From Abelmoschus esculentus (lineage: Eukaryota; Streptophyta; Magnoliopsida; Malvales; Malvaceae), in NCBI GenBank assembly GCA_035048815.1, contig JAUCBN010000014.1, forward strand, positions 16,103,501-16,167,500: 64,000 nt of DNA, given 5' to 3'. Of the stretch, positions 12,801 through 25,020 are shown piece after piece (position 1 is the first letter of the stretch; each line of letters opens with the position of its first letter). The position numbers and the translations under genes were made by a program. The notes beneath the pieces were generated by a model. The model ran no database searches. It saw only the letters and a list, made by a program, of their open reading frames with translations, and was not told the DNA's origin.

Positions 12801-13135
12801 AGAATCACAAGTAAAAAACAAGGAAATTGATGACCTGATGCTTGTTTCAGTGTCGGAGATGTTAGCAAGTCCACCAACAATCAAACCTGGTAGAAAATCA
12901 TTCATCTTTTGTTTTCTGAACAAATCAAACTTAAAAAAATGGTAATCATGCAAATTTTTGACTAACCAATAAGCAAAGAAGCGCTGGCTTCAGGGAGATA
13001 ATAGAATTTGTGGCGGCGAAGAACATGTCCGACGACGAAAGAGAGAACGAGCATCATAATTTGAAGGAGAATCCCAACTCCGGCGGCCTGCTGTTCTTGT
13101 CCGGGGATCCCTTTCTCCGCCGTCGAATTCTCCAT
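6861..13135 (-). CDS. NHX6: Endosomal Na+(K+)/H+ antiporter, NHX5/NHX6 class
   Basis: Twenty-two exons total 1572 nt, exactly in frame, for 523 residues (AtNHX5 and AtNHX6 are about 520-535). Exons: 13135-12967, 12886-12835, 12727-12668, 12524-12500, 12390-12305, 12215-12104, 11288-11226, 11125-11106, 11024-10927, 10059-10031, 9938-9907, 9812-9765, 9671-9611, 9531-9434, 9330-9255, 9141-9122, 8990-8893, 8819-8710, 8299-8216, 7855-7758, 7663-7578, 6907-6861. Proteins of this class exchange Na+ or K+ for H+ in Golgi, TGN and prevacuolar membranes. Visible marks are the amiloride-site segment FFLFLLPPIIFQSGF, the exchanger core ATDPVTVLSIF, GESVLNDAMAISLYR, GLRGAMAFALALQSVHD and the acidic tail NGDDDDHEE. 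Three introns carry U12-type signals and two exons are only 20 nt. The NHX5/NHX6 choice is uncertain. Confidence 0.93.
9142..9254 (-). other. U12-type GT-AG intron 15 of the NHX gene
   Basis: The donor reads GTATCCTTGC, the U12 GT-AG consensus. A TTCCTTGAC branch motif lies about 21 nt before the acceptor ATGTCAG. Splicing joins F-F-S-I to L-F-I-A-V-A-R in frame. The branch-to-acceptor distance is at the long end for this class. Confidence 0.75.
9939..10030 (-). other. U12-type AT-AC intron 10 of the NHX gene
   Basis: The intron starts ATATCCTTCG and ends CCTTAACTCCTAGAAC, so a U12-like branch motif lies about 10 nt from the terminal AC. Splicing restores G-F-T-S-A-L-L-F-K-Y-A-G-L-D in frame. 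Confidence 0.9.
12525..12667 (-). other. U12-type AT-AC intron 3 of the NHX gene
   Basis: On the minus strand the intron starts ATATCCTTTG, a perfect U12 AT-AC donor. It ends TTCTTAACTTCCCTTTCCGG then CAC, with a branch-site match TTCTTAAC about 16 nt from the terminal AC. Joining TT to C at these points restores L-P-P-I-I-F-Q-S-G-F. No GT-AG pair does so. Confidence 0.9.
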
Positions 13136-14920
13136 CTTTTCAATTTTTGAAAAGACGAAGACGCTTCAATGGGATCAGACGATCAAGGAACACCTCCGAT
13201 AACGGCCTCAGCGACGGCAGATTTTTCCGATGACGCCTATTACCGTCGACTTCCACTCCAATTTTTGTCTTTATGCGTAGGTTAAGTAATCTTTTACTAA
13301 TAAACAAGAAATTATTTAAATAAAAAACCAAACGCGATACTCGATACCGTTTCACATTATATTTTGATTCAAGGTGAGAAAATAAAATAAAATATTAAAT
13401 TTTATTAAATTATAGATTAATTATAAATTTTAAATCGAAGTTGACAAAGGTTTAATATAATGATAAAATATATTATTCTTTAAAAAAATGATTTTAATAA
13501 AATCGATCGAATAAAATGGAAACTAAACATATCAAAATATTATTAAGAAAATCAAACTCACAAAACAACCCTTGACCATTCAACCGTTCAAAAATATTAT
13601 TTATTACTTTCATTTACTTACTATTAAATTAATAATTGGACCGCCTGAATTTCTGGATAGTTTTAGCGGAGGCACTTTTAAAGTAGGATCAAAATAATTA
13701 TAAAAATTTATATAAAATTGTATTTTAATCATACTTTAAATTTTTTATTTAAGGTTTAAGTTTTTTAAAATGGTAATTTAATTTGAATTTATCAAATTTT
13801 AATTCGATTCGATAAACACGGGATTTTTATTTAAAAATTAAGTTCAAATCAAATCGAAACAAAGTTATTAAAAAATCAAATTAAGTTTAATATGAAAATT
13901 ATTTGATCCAATCTTATATATTTATATATTCTTATTATATTTTTACATACAATATTTATTATTTTTATTATTTTTTCTCAATTTAAGTTAGATTTAGTGA
14001 ATTTGATTAAATTATAAATTTTATTATATTAAAATAAATAGTTTAATTTTTTAATTAAGATCAGCATGACAAAAAAACAACAACCTGGTGGCACCCCATT
14101 CCTAAAATTTCTGAGAAGGATGAGATACTCGAACACAAACGCCATTGACTTCAATGATTTTACGCCTTTCTAGAAAATATGACAGGTGAAGGCGTTGCGT
14201 TAGGTAAAACAGATTGTTGTTGAAAATGACAAGTAAAACTCAATTAAAAAATTGTTTAATTTATTTTAATTTGAATCGTTTAATTTATAATTTTTAAATA
14301 AATTTGATTTATAAATAAATATTTAAATATCTTAAATGTTTTAATAATTAATACATTATGTTTTTTAATTTTAAGTCGAATCTTTTAATTTTATCTAATA
14401 AATATATATTACCTATGAATATATATTATATATAGTTATATAAATTTATTTAAATTAAAATTAATTAGTATCGTAATATTATAAAATATTTATAGTTAAA
14501 TTTGAGTATAAATCCGTACAAATCAACTAGATTTGACTCAATTATAGAAACTCAATTTAAAAAATTTAATAAAATTTAAATTATAAAATAAAATTTACCC
14601 ACTCGATTAACTCAATAACTTTTATAATTGGTTTAATTTTGCCTAGGTTCCTATATTATTCAGACTATAAATCTAACATTTCTATTTGTCTAATTTTAAT
14701 ATTAAAATATAAATAATTGAGTTTGACGCGTTATCTATACATTGTATTTTGTTATTAGACAAATAAAAGGGATTAAATTATTAAAATTATAATACAGAGA
14801 CTAACAATCAGAAATTTAAAGAGCAACATTATGTGTACCATAAATAGCCTAGTTTAGAGTATTTACTAGAGAGTCTAATGTTTGCTTGAGCAAGCCAAAG
14901 CCAAAACAGCAACTAATCCA
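13136..14920. other. Intergenic region between NHX and CIPK
   Basis: The first few hundred bases include the NHX promoter and 5' UTR. The rest is very AT-rich. A stretch near 14520-14630 resembles the dispersed AT-rich repeat also seen near 29640, 32720 and 59460. I see no coding exons. Confidence 0.55.
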
Positions 14921-17900
14921 TCAAGCTTCTACGGACACCAGCCCTTCACCTTGACTCAGGGGAACGCCCAAGTCTCTCAAGAGCTTCGTACATAACTGCA
15001 AGTACATCATTGTTTCGGTTACAACCCAGAATAACAAACAATATCACTAGAGGATCGGAGCGATCGAGCGGAAAAAGAAAAAAAATGGGAAAGAGATGGT
15101 TGCACCTGTCTATAAACCGTAGAATCACCGTATGATTTTCTTAATTCGACCACATACAACAATGGACTTACCTGAGATACCTGGCAGTGACATGTTTATA
15201 CAAACAAGGATCAATACAGGGGAGTGAGCTTGGTTGTGCAATTTTCTAGGTGGAACTGCTGAAACACATACAAAAGAATTACCTCAGCTGCAATCGAAAA
15301 ACTGCCAATGCATTTCTGGCCTCGATGATCTCTTGTTGCTTTCAGCTGAAGTAAAGGAGCATACAAAGTTTAGCACTATACATTATCGTCGATGTGAGAT
15401 GGACCAAATTACCTGCAGGCATGTTACTACACAATGTACTAACCGTTCTGTTTTTCATTTGGACTCGAAATCCCATTTCTGTCACAATGTCTTGGATCCT
15501 AGCAAGCAAATCTTTAGCAGAATGATTAGATGTAAATCTGATATTCCTTTCAGAGACATCCTGTGAATAAAAAATGTGAATCAGAATGATATAATAATGA
15601 CCATATTGCATACAAATTACACCACTTACCTCCTCCTCGAAGAAACCGGAAAGGTCAAGGAAGGAGGACATGCCTATCAATTGAAAAGCATTAATGAGAG
15701 TAGGCGATTCAGGACTCATACTTCCATTGGATGCCTTCATGAAATGGTAATGTTTCTATCAGTTAGGACTGAAACTTCGAAGCCAAGGACTCGTTAAAGA
15801 CATAATTTTAGGGAGCTCATACCACTTCAGACATTGAGAAGGCTTCATCATCAATGTATGTATCTTCTTCCTCATCATCAGGTACAGCAGGAGTGTAATC
15901 TTGCTTGAACCATTCGTTGTTTTTTATTTCCGCTATTGTTATCCTGGTATCCGGATTTGGATCAAGTATCCTTCTTATCATCTTCCGAGCACCAGATGAC
16001 AACCATCTAGGAATTTGAGTATCCCCTTTGCAAACCTGAAATCTCACTACAGAGGATTAGACATCAGAGTTGATAAAGACAGAAATCACCAACTATAGCC
16101 CTCAACTACCTTCAGATAGAGAACTGCAAGATTTCTATCATCGAAAGGTAGATATCCAGTGAGAATTACGTATAAGATGACGCCGCATGACCATATGTCT
16201 GAGGCGGCACCATTATACCCTCTATTAGCAAGAATCTCTGGTGCAACATAGTTAGGACTTCCACATGTTGTATGCAGTAAGCCATCCTTCTACAATTTCG
16301 AATTGGAATTAAAATTAGAACATAAAATCGTTTTTTCATGAGGTTCTTGTCTAAAAGAGTACTTTACCCTAATATGTAGAGGCAACGCACTGAGGCCAAA
16401 ATCAGATATCTTTATGTTACCATTTGCATCGATAAGTACATTTTCAAGCTGAAACAGAGAAACAACAGATTTTAGCAGATTAACTTTATAAAATCCATAT
16501 ATTATGTTTGATTTTTGCTTTAACATATAGAAATATATTTAGAGGACAAGGAAATGACCTTGAGATCCCGGTGGAAAACACCTTTGTCATGGCAGTAACC
16601 GACACCATCGATTAATTGCTGGAAGAACTTCCTTCCTTCAGCTTCCGAAAGTTTCCCTTCGGAGGCCTGTGATACCAGAAGCAACTTAAGAAATCCTACT
16701 AAATTTAATATTTTTGCAGAAGAAACACTGGAAAATCAAGTCACTTACAATTTTTTCAAACAATTCCCCTCCGGTTGCATATTCTAGGACCATGTAAATT
16801 TTGGTTTTGCTAGCCAAGACCTGCAAGTTTAAGGGAAAGGCATCACTAGAGTCATTAGCTAAACGTCGACTAAGCTAGAAGTAAACATTCACACACAAAC
16901 ACACGTTGAAAAGCTAAAACTCCAATGATCAGATCACATTCTTCATACTCGAATTATCTTTAATTTGCTAATCTCAAGTCTCACTCCCTAAGAGTACACA
17001 GAGGACAGTGATGAAATAACCCAGGACTCCAAGCCAAAAAGCCGGCCTAGGCACTTTTTCAGAGTTTATATTGGTTATCAGAAGATACAGTTCAATATCA
17101 AGTACAATTACTCCATTTGCACCACCTTGCTAGCGTTGGGTTCTTTTGCATGTATTTTACAACAAAATTTTATCTCATCTCTCGTTGTTTTCCATTTTTT
17201 ATCTGAATTTTTCTCAGAGAAAACACCTCACTTTTCAATTTCCTTTCCCTATACCACAAAGAGTGAAAGAGCAAGGCCAGGCCAAAATCAGAGAGAAATG
17301 GCCCCATACTAATGAATAACACCAAACCAGATTTATGGTCCCAATTCCCTGTGACACCTACTTCACGTTCAGAAGCATAACTCCGGAGACATCGACATAT
17401 ATATATGAAAAAAATCTTAGTGGTGAGAGGTGGTAACTGGTGTGAGAACTGTTGAACCACGCTTTTTTCTGGTATAATTATGCATGCAGTCCCCGTACTC
17501 TTTGGACTTTCCAAATTTAATCTTAATTCTTTAGTTTAAGAAATTCAAGCTCTCTACTTGTCTACTTTAATAATACTCTAGTTTAATTGATAACATATAT
17601 TCAAATTTATCCGAATTCGAGTAACTCAATTCTTGAAATTAAAAGCAGAGGGAATAAATTCAGAAGTAGAGAAGCAAAAACAGGATCAAAATCATTTTCT
17701 TTTCTTAGATAAAGTATATACTGAAGTTGATATAGAAAATTTGTCCCCACCCCAAAAGAAAGACAACCATATCTTTTCAACTTAGTAAATAGTAATAAAA
17801 GAAAAGCATAATAAGAAAAATAATAGGTCTAAATAACACCTACTCCCTCTACTCTTAAGACATACGAAATTCAGTCCCTCTACTCCAATTGCAGCAATTC

Positions 17901-18307
17901 AGTCTATTGATACAGTGACTTGTAGCATGATTAAACCAAAAAATCAATACCTCGTGTAAACGAATCACATTGGGGTGTTTGAGCAGCTTCATTGTGGAGA
18001 TTTCTCTCTTTATCTGCGAAAATTCATTAAGAAATCGAAAACACAATGAAGAAGAAACTACAAATGTATTGAAAATCTGAAACAGATCAGAAGAAACCTG
18101 ATCGGTGATGTAGAGTTGAATGAACTTGGACTTGTCAAGGATCTTAACAGCGAAAGGGAGAGACGAGTGAAGATTCTTAGCCAATTTAACTTTGGCGAAG
18201 TTTCCTTCTCCCAGTGTCCTCCCCAACTCGTAATTCCCCAATTTCAGAACCTCTTTCTTCCTCTTCTCCTCCTCCTTCTCTGCCGTTCTTCTCCTGCCGC
18301 CGCTCAT
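14921..18307 (-). CDS. CBL-interacting protein kinase, CIPK1/CIPK17 type
   Basis: Twelve exons give 453 residues: 18307-18098, 18013-17951, 16820-16749, 16666-16559, 16448-16368, 16289-16110, 16035-15823, 15734-15630, 15560-15444, 15345-15283, 15180-15106 and 14995-14921. The first ATG is at 18307; an upstream in-frame codon is GTG. The protein is a Ser/Thr kinase activated by calcium sensors of the CBL family. Marks in order are the P-loop GEGNFAKVKLA, the VAIK-type lysine FAVKILDK, the catalytic loop HRDLKLEN, DFGLSALP, an activation loop with HTTCGSPNYVAPE, the NAF motif INAFQLIGMSSFLDLSGFF, and a PPI-like part around DLLARIQDIVTEMGF. The many introns place it in the intron-rich CIPK clade. 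Where CIPK1 has VFE after SIAAE this gene reads VSQ. Confidence 0.93.
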
Positions 18308-19985
18308 TCGCTCCTCCACCTGATTTCATCTCCCAATCTCAATCACCACCATAAATAACAATGCAGCAACACATACACATACACATATATACATATATAT
18401 AGATATAGTTGGAGTTACGTACTGTTCAGATGAAAAAGGACTTCACTTGATATCAGATTTTCAGAGAGGAAGATGAAGCAAAGGAACAAGGAAGAAGAGT
18501 GGCAGCCTTGAAAGTTGAAACCAGGAAACGTATAAGAGGAACAACAAAATGACGTTAAATTTACAGTTATATCCTCGTATTCCAAATTTATTAGAATTAT
18601 CCTAATCCTAATCCTAATTCCTAAACGTGTTTAATTTGTGGTGTTAATTAACTTTCCATTTAAGAAAACATGGGGTCAATTTTGGGTTTTTATCCCTGCA
18701 TAATGATCAAATTTGAAATTTAGCTATGATACTTTAGTTTATTATAATCTGATCCAATTCTTAAACATGCATTTTCTTAAACATGCTTGTAATCACGGGT
18801 GAGATTAGAAATTTATTATAAAGGAGATCAAAATATATTTTAAATATTTTTTTGATTGATGAGATAAAAACAATTATTCTAAAAAAATTATATATCTTAA
18901 AAGATTAACTTTATCTAATATATAAAAATAACGATTAATAAGAACTAACCCCTTTAAACCTTTTATGGTCCGCTCCTGATTGTAATGGATTTTTTATATA
19001 AAAAATATAAATTATTTTAATTGAAACTAACTATTTAGATTAACGAATGACATTATAAAACTTGAAGTTTAAGTTATATCAAATTAAAAAAAAATTTAAA
19101 TAGAGACAAAAAAATGTAATTACGTCGGTTAATATTGATGTTATTGTCTGTTTCAAAGGTTGCTAGGTTGAGTGAATTTAGACACTATATATCCTCTCTA
19201 AATGACTATAATTAATTAAAAATTCAAGAATTTAGAAGTAAAACAAATTTATTTTATTAACTATGAATCAAGGAAGAAATTAAAAAAAAAAACGGTATAA
19301 AACAATATTTAGTCCTTGAATTTGATACTTTTCCATCTTACTGATCTTGAAATTCATTCAAATTAGTCCTTAAATTTAATAAAATTTTTAACATCATCGG
19401 AGTGACCAAATACTCAAATTCGGCGACGAACAATAGAAATTGAGGGACAAAATTAAAAAAATACTACTAATTTCATGGTTTCAAAAATTATTAATCTATT
19501 TAATTTAATTTAATTTAAATTTAAGTAAGTCTTTTTAATAAGATTCACGTTTATGTCATATCTTAATACTTTTAATAAAATCATATCTTTAATGCAAATA
19601 TTTTTGGGAAAATTAATGTGTATACTTTATTTTAGTCCAATACGCTAATAGTAGTTTAGACTTTATATTAATTATTTTATTCAAATAAATTCGGTTCGAT
19701 TTAAATCGATCAAACACATTGTTTTAAATTCGAGATAATCTAGAGATAGTAGTAGATTGAATATTTGTAACTTTTGTGAAATTTAAAACCAGATTTATAA
19801 ATATGCCTTAAAATCAAAATTTATTTATTATCATCATTAAATTTAACTATTATTATTATTATTATTATTATCTGAATCTGAGTTTATATCAATTAAATTA
19901 TCTATCAGATATTTGAATTGCTTAGATGTCTTTATTTAGCAAATACAAAAATATTTTTAGTTAAAATTTTTAATTAATATTTATA
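18308..19985. other. Promoter side of the CIPK gene and intergenic DNA
   Basis: The first ~250 bases are a likely 5' UTR and promoter, with CACACATACACATATATA-like low-complexity sequence near 18370-18410. The remainder is AT-rich with no reading frame I can assign. Confidence 0.5.
19849..19871. repeat. (TTA)n microsatellite
   Basis: About seven to eight uninterrupted TAT/TTA trinucleotides lie just left of the foldback element. Confidence 0.85.
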
Positions 19986-19994
19986 TATAAATTA
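19986..19994. repeat. Left target-site duplication of the foldback element
   Basis: TATAAATTA immediately left of the terminal GGCTT. It is identical to the 9 bp at 21034-21042. Confidence 0.85.
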
Positions 19995-21033
19995 GGCTTG
20001 ACTCAATAATAGGTGCCCAAAGTATATATCTTTTTCTGAAATAGGTGCCTAATGTTTTTTTTGCTGAAATAAGTGCCTAAACTATATATTTTTTCTGAGA
20101 TAGGTGCCTAATGTATTTTTTGGCTAAAATAGGTGCCTAAAGTTTTATTCCCTTAGTGTTTTAAGGTAACAGTGTTAAAAGAAAATTGTTTAATTTATAA
20201 ATAAGTACTTAAATTATATATTTTTTTAAAAAATAAGTGCCTAATATAATTTTTATTAAAATAAATACCTAATTTTTTTCTTATAAGTAATTTATATTTC
20301 TTATAAGATATAAAATTAGTTATATCTTAAATTAATCATTTAACCTTTTAAATTATGAGAAAAAAATATTTTTTAACAACACTAAAATAAAAAATAATTA
20401 AAATTTATATAATTTTATATTAATATTTTTTATATTTTCCACAACAATCATCAATGGGACAAATCGATTCACTTGCAAGGACATGCCGCCGGTTCACATG
20501 GGGAATATATACAAAAATTCTTATATTCCTATTACATTTATAATTGTATCGAAAAAGAATTAAAAATATTAATATAAAATTATATAAATTTTAATTATTT
20601 TTTATTTTAGTGTTGTTAAAAAATATTTCTTTCTCATAATTTCAGCTACTAATCAAATTTAAATAAATTATTAATCAATTATAATAAATAATTTAATAGA
20701 TTAAAACGATGATATATAAATAATTTTACATCTTATAAGAAATATAAATTACTTATAAGAAAAAAATTAGGCATTTATTTCAATAAAAATTACATTAGGA
20801 ACCTATTTTAATATATATATAGTTTAAGTATTTATTTATAAATTAAACAATTTTCTTTTAACAGTGTTACCTTAAAATACTAAGGGAATAAAACTTTAGA
20901 CACCTATTTCAGCCAAAAAATACATTAGGCACTTATCTCAGAAAAATATATAATTTAGGCACTTATTTCAGCCAAAAAAACATTAGACACTTATTTCAGA
21001 AAAAGTGTATACTTTAAGCACTGAGTTAAAGCC
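19995..21033. mobile_element. Non-autonomous Mutator-like foldback element
   Basis: The element is 1039 bp and nearly all inverted repeat. The left arm (about 19995-20434) is mirrored by the right arm (about 20559-21033), leaving a spacer of about 125 bp. The ends are GGCTTGACTC on the left and GAGTTAAAGCC on the right. TATAAATTA occurs directly before the element (19986-19994) and directly after it (21034-21042), a perfect 9-bp target duplication as made by Mutator-family transposases. Each arm has degenerate tandem copies of an ATAGGTGCCTAA-type unit in its outer part. No coding capacity is visible, so any movement would have needed a transposase from elsewhere. Confidence 0.85.
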
Positions 21034-21042
21034 TATAAATTA
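21034..21042. repeat. Right target-site duplication of the foldback element
   Basis: TATAAATTA immediately right of the terminal AAGCC. It is identical to the 9 bp at 19986-19994. Confidence 0.85.
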
Positions 21043-22162
21043 TAAAGCGGATTTAGATATCCTTTATCCAAATTCAAATCACGATATTCAAGGTTGAATA
21101 TCCTTGCATTTACAACAATTCAGATGCAAATCATAAAATATAAGAATTTAATATTAATCGAATCTAACATATTCGAATCGATAAAAAATAAATTTAATAT
21201 TCATAAATATTTGAATTCACATTGTTCATAATATCGAGAAACTAAAAATGTATCATTATAACAAATTATATTAAAACTTTAATGATACGAAATCACAAAA
21301 TTTTAGAGGTAAAAATTTCAAAGGATGTACCCACCCCCAACAACTCTATCACTTCATTCATGCTTATTATCATCTTCCTATTCGATCTGACTTTAATCAT
21401 AAAATTAATATTTAATTTTTTCACGTGCAACTCAAGGCTCACAAATTTTCAATTATTTTTTTAATTTTTATTTTAATTAATTTATATTATATATCCGTAG
21501 ATGAGACGTTAAATACCCTAAAAATTTTATTAAATGTGACTGTGATGACAACCACCGCTTCGTGCCTCTCTTTTTCTTCTTTTCCTCCACCCCACCTGCC
21601 CCTCTTCGTACCATCCATTGTCACGGCCAAATCGTGACAGAATTGTGGAGGATGAGTTTTAACACGTGCAGACTCACATGTCAACTTTTGAAATAGAATA
21701 GATGACAATGATTTGTATGGTATATATCCTACACAATTTATTAAGCACTTAATGTAAATAAAATATTATATAAAGTTATTATGATAAATATCAATTTTTA
21801 GATGGTCATGTGATATCTGTTTCTTATATGTGACTCTACCATTAGTCTTACTAAATTAAATAATTGTTAATTTATATAATAATTTTTTTTAAACCTAAAT
21901 ATAAACTTAAATCACACATAACTCGTTTATTTAGTACTACTTTAGTTAACATTAATAATCATGTTAAATAACCATGGAAAAGAAAGGCTATTTTCTGATC
22001 AAATTCAATATTTCCCTTCTCTAATTGAAGAATAACTTTGCTTCTAATATAAACAACCAAAAGTACATGTGAACAGGTGAACAACATCCTTGAATTTAAC
22101 ATAGGAAAGAAGTAGAAGGTACACCAATGGAATTTCCAAGACGTACCCGAGGGAACATCGGT
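21043..22162. other. Intergenic region and 3' flank of the TGD4-like gene
   Basis: The stretch is AT-rich, with a short GC-richer patch near 21540-21670. I see no convincing coding exon. The last ~120 bases are probably the 3' UTR of the TGD4-like gene. Confidence 0.5.
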
Positions 22163-24402
22163 TTACGTCTCGAAGAACCAAAGCTCCACCATAAATTCCT
22201 GATGTTTTGGGGAGTACCAAGCAACAGCCTTTGCTGAACAAAGGATGTGCAATGCATATTCGATTGCAAACACCGGTTGGTCTGCCTGTATGCGCCAAAT
22301 ATTGTCCTTCAAATCAACTGAAACACCCGTATCAACTCTAAAACTGAAAGGTCCGGCAATCTGCAAAATAAACAAAAAACAATTTTCCAGAATCAATTAC
22401 AAGTCAGAAAATGCCTATGAATGGTCAGAGCATACTGTAACCTATAATCGAGCCAAGTTGTGTACGAACAATGAAACTGGCTGCTACTAATAACTAAGCT
22501 CAAGCTCCGCTTGAAATAAAATTGAGCTATTCATGCATGACTCAATTAAGCTCAATTACACAAGTGATATACTCAAGCTCAAGTTCAAGCGCATTCTATA
22601 AACAACCTTTTTTTTAGTAAAGTAGCACTTTAATATCAAAATATTAAAGAAAACATTTACAAATAAAATCTCAATTAGGCTTGTGAGCCGCTCAAATCGA
22701 GTATTAAGATAATCAAACTTGGTTTGCTTGATTGCTAGACGCATAGACCTGGGACTTGGCTCGAGAATGATTGAGTCAAATTTAAACTTCTTTTTAGTCA
22801 AACTTGAATAGTTTACGAGCAAAATTGTATAAGTGGCTTGTTTATATCCCTACTCAAAGCTATGCATGAAGTCGATAAGTGTTACTATCACTTATCGCCA
22901 AAATAGCAGAAAAATACTCCCTTGGCTTCAGTTGCCATTCTTTTTAACATCCTAAATCAGCATGGCAAAAGAATTATTTCAAACGAAATACCTGCTGCTG
23001 AAGTGAAAGGGTGGTACTTGGGCATATTGTTTTAATTGCTTCAGGACTAGGCTGGCGCGAATTCAAAAGATCTTGAGCTAATTGTGTGGCACCTGAAAGG
23101 AATCTAGAACCAGAGGGGAAATCCATGCGAGCATGAAATCTTGTAAGATCAGAAAATAGCTGTTGGAAGTTCCCGTGCTGGGCTGTAAATGACATGGATG
23201 CAAAAATATCCCCTAGAAGGGAAGATTTTAGAGCTGAGTGATACAATGATAACTGATTAATATCTTTAGCTTCTTCAACTAATCTGTCTGAACTTTCCCC
23301 AAAGTTCGCACTCAAAGCAGCACCTATGCATATAAAAACAAGGAAAATTTTGTTATTTTCACAAGAGCTGCAGTCATCAATACGGAACCGTTTATAAGCT
23401 AAACAACAACTATAGTGCTAGAACAAGATGTCAATAGCATAATTAGATTATGAATTGTATTAAATGAGATGTAGTGATAAGTACCCCTTCCACTATGAAC
23501 ATCTAGGTTACAAAAAATTCAGGGATTCTTCAGGGTATTTTTTTAAAATCTTACCAATGGTTCCTGATGCTGAAACGTGGGGATCTGAGAGGAAAAGGTC
23601 ATAAGGTTGAACCATCTTGAGTTTCTGAGCTTTGCTCCTCCAAATGTCAACATTCTTCTTGAAAGAAAAGGCACATTTAGCAGAAAAACCAGGAAGTAAA
23701 GAAGCGGGGACTTGAGCAATGGGATCACCTTGAAATTGCTTTGGTGACCCATTGTTATGGTGTAGACACAAATGATAACTTGGACCACAATCTGAAGGAA
23801 GAGAAGCCAAATCAAGTGCCATGGTGAAGGGTACATCCCAGTAGCCACCAGTCTCTTTGTCCACAAAGAGAGCTGGCCAAGCTGCATCTATCGTCAAATT
23901 ATGATGTGGAAACTGCCATAGAAGCAAATCATACATGTATTCTATTAGTATATATTGTAGAAGAGGGGGAAATAGGTCTAGTAATGAATGTCAATCCTAA
24001 AACCGAGAAGTTAGTCCCTCTATTTTAATTTGTCAAAATTCGATAGGAAAATTAAGACATTAAATTGATAACATAAAAAATAAGCAGTTCAGCAATTTAT
24101 ACGCACAGAATTAGAAGAAGAAAAAACCCCATCAGTTTAGAAATTATATGCAGTAAAAATACGTAGTTCATGTTTTTACCAACAAATGAACATACTTTTA
24201 ATTTTTGGTAAAATACATCCAATCCTGATAAATAAAAATAGGACTGACTTCTAAATTTTGGTGAAATTCTTAATTAAACCAATAATTCATCAGAGAAACG
24301 GCAAAATATAGAACTAGCCTTGTGTCGGTAAACTGCTTTCTTTCTGGGAATGGAAGGGTTGTGAGCATAGTATGAATCAAAGCTAAAATGTAAAGTCCCC
24401 AT
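22163..24402 (-). CDS. TGD4: TGD4-like plastid outer-envelope lipid-transfer protein
   Basis: Four exons are clear: 24402-24319, 23912-23555, 23323-22992 and 22360-22163 (stop TAA). TGD4 sits in the chloroplast outer envelope, binds phosphatidic acid and takes part in moving lipid from ER to plastid. Matching segments are RRKAV-like PRKKAVYRHK, FPHHNLTIDAAWPALFVDKE, YWDVPFTMALDLASLP, SYHLCLHHNNGSPKQF, HGNFQQLFSDLTRFHARMDFP, ARKAV-type SAKAVAWYSPK and the C-terminal FMVELWFFET. The usual first ~150 residues of TGD4 are not found upstream. Reading may start at the ATG at 24402, or at an ATG at 25020 (MKKKRPSADLLYNLSTL) spliced at a GAG|GTAAAT donor to an acceptor just before GATGGGCAAGCG, which keeps frame. 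The first coding intron uses a GC donor. The short N-terminus makes function uncertain. Confidence 0.8.
23913..24318 (-). other. GC-AG intron in the TGD4-like gene
   Basis: The exon ends CACAAG, the intron begins GCTAGTTC and it ends ATGGCAG. This joins Y-R-H-K to F-P-H-H-N in frame. The GT four bases inside the intron would shift the frame. The donor is weaker than the usual GCAAGT. Confidence 0.65.
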
Positions 24403-25020
24403 CGCTTGCCCATCGGATCTTCTTCATTTCCCCTCAATCATAACCCAGAAAATTAAAATAGAATCCCTAAACCCTAATTGGTCAGTTCGCGAGAGAGAGA
24501 AATATACACTTAAAACACTTGCTGCCTGATAATGCTAGTGATTCATGATCATCACCTCTGCCTAAACCCTAATCCTTCCATTTTCGAAATTGGAGCAGCA
24601 ATTTCACACTTGAAACCCTCCCCAATCCCCTCCTTATTCTACTAACAAAAACTACAGCAGAATCTTATTAGAAAAACAAACAAACTAGAAACCAAGTGAA
24701 TTGCAATAGGAAAGTACCAAATCCGGATCCAAACACAAAACCCCTAGTAACAACACTGCTATGCTCTGATGGGATTCGAGAAATTTTCTTACTCAGCAGT
24801 CAACAGTATGCAGCATTTTACTCGAAATTGAAACTCGGAAAACAATCTCGTTAGCTTAATAAAACAATATTGATTATAACAATAATGATAATAATTAATA
24901 AAAATAATCCAACCAAAAATCAAAGAAATGATACGAAATAATTTACCTCGCCAAATCCAATGGTTGATTGAGAGTTGAGAGATTATACAGCAAATCGGCA
25001 CTTGGCCGCTTCTTCTTCAT

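Noticed and set aside
6861..18307. NHX antiporter and CIPK as a salt-tolerance gene cluster
   Set aside because: CIPKs are known to regulate some transporters, but NHX5/6-type exchangers are not established CIPK1/17 targets and plant neighbours are usually unrelated. Proximity alone is not evidence.
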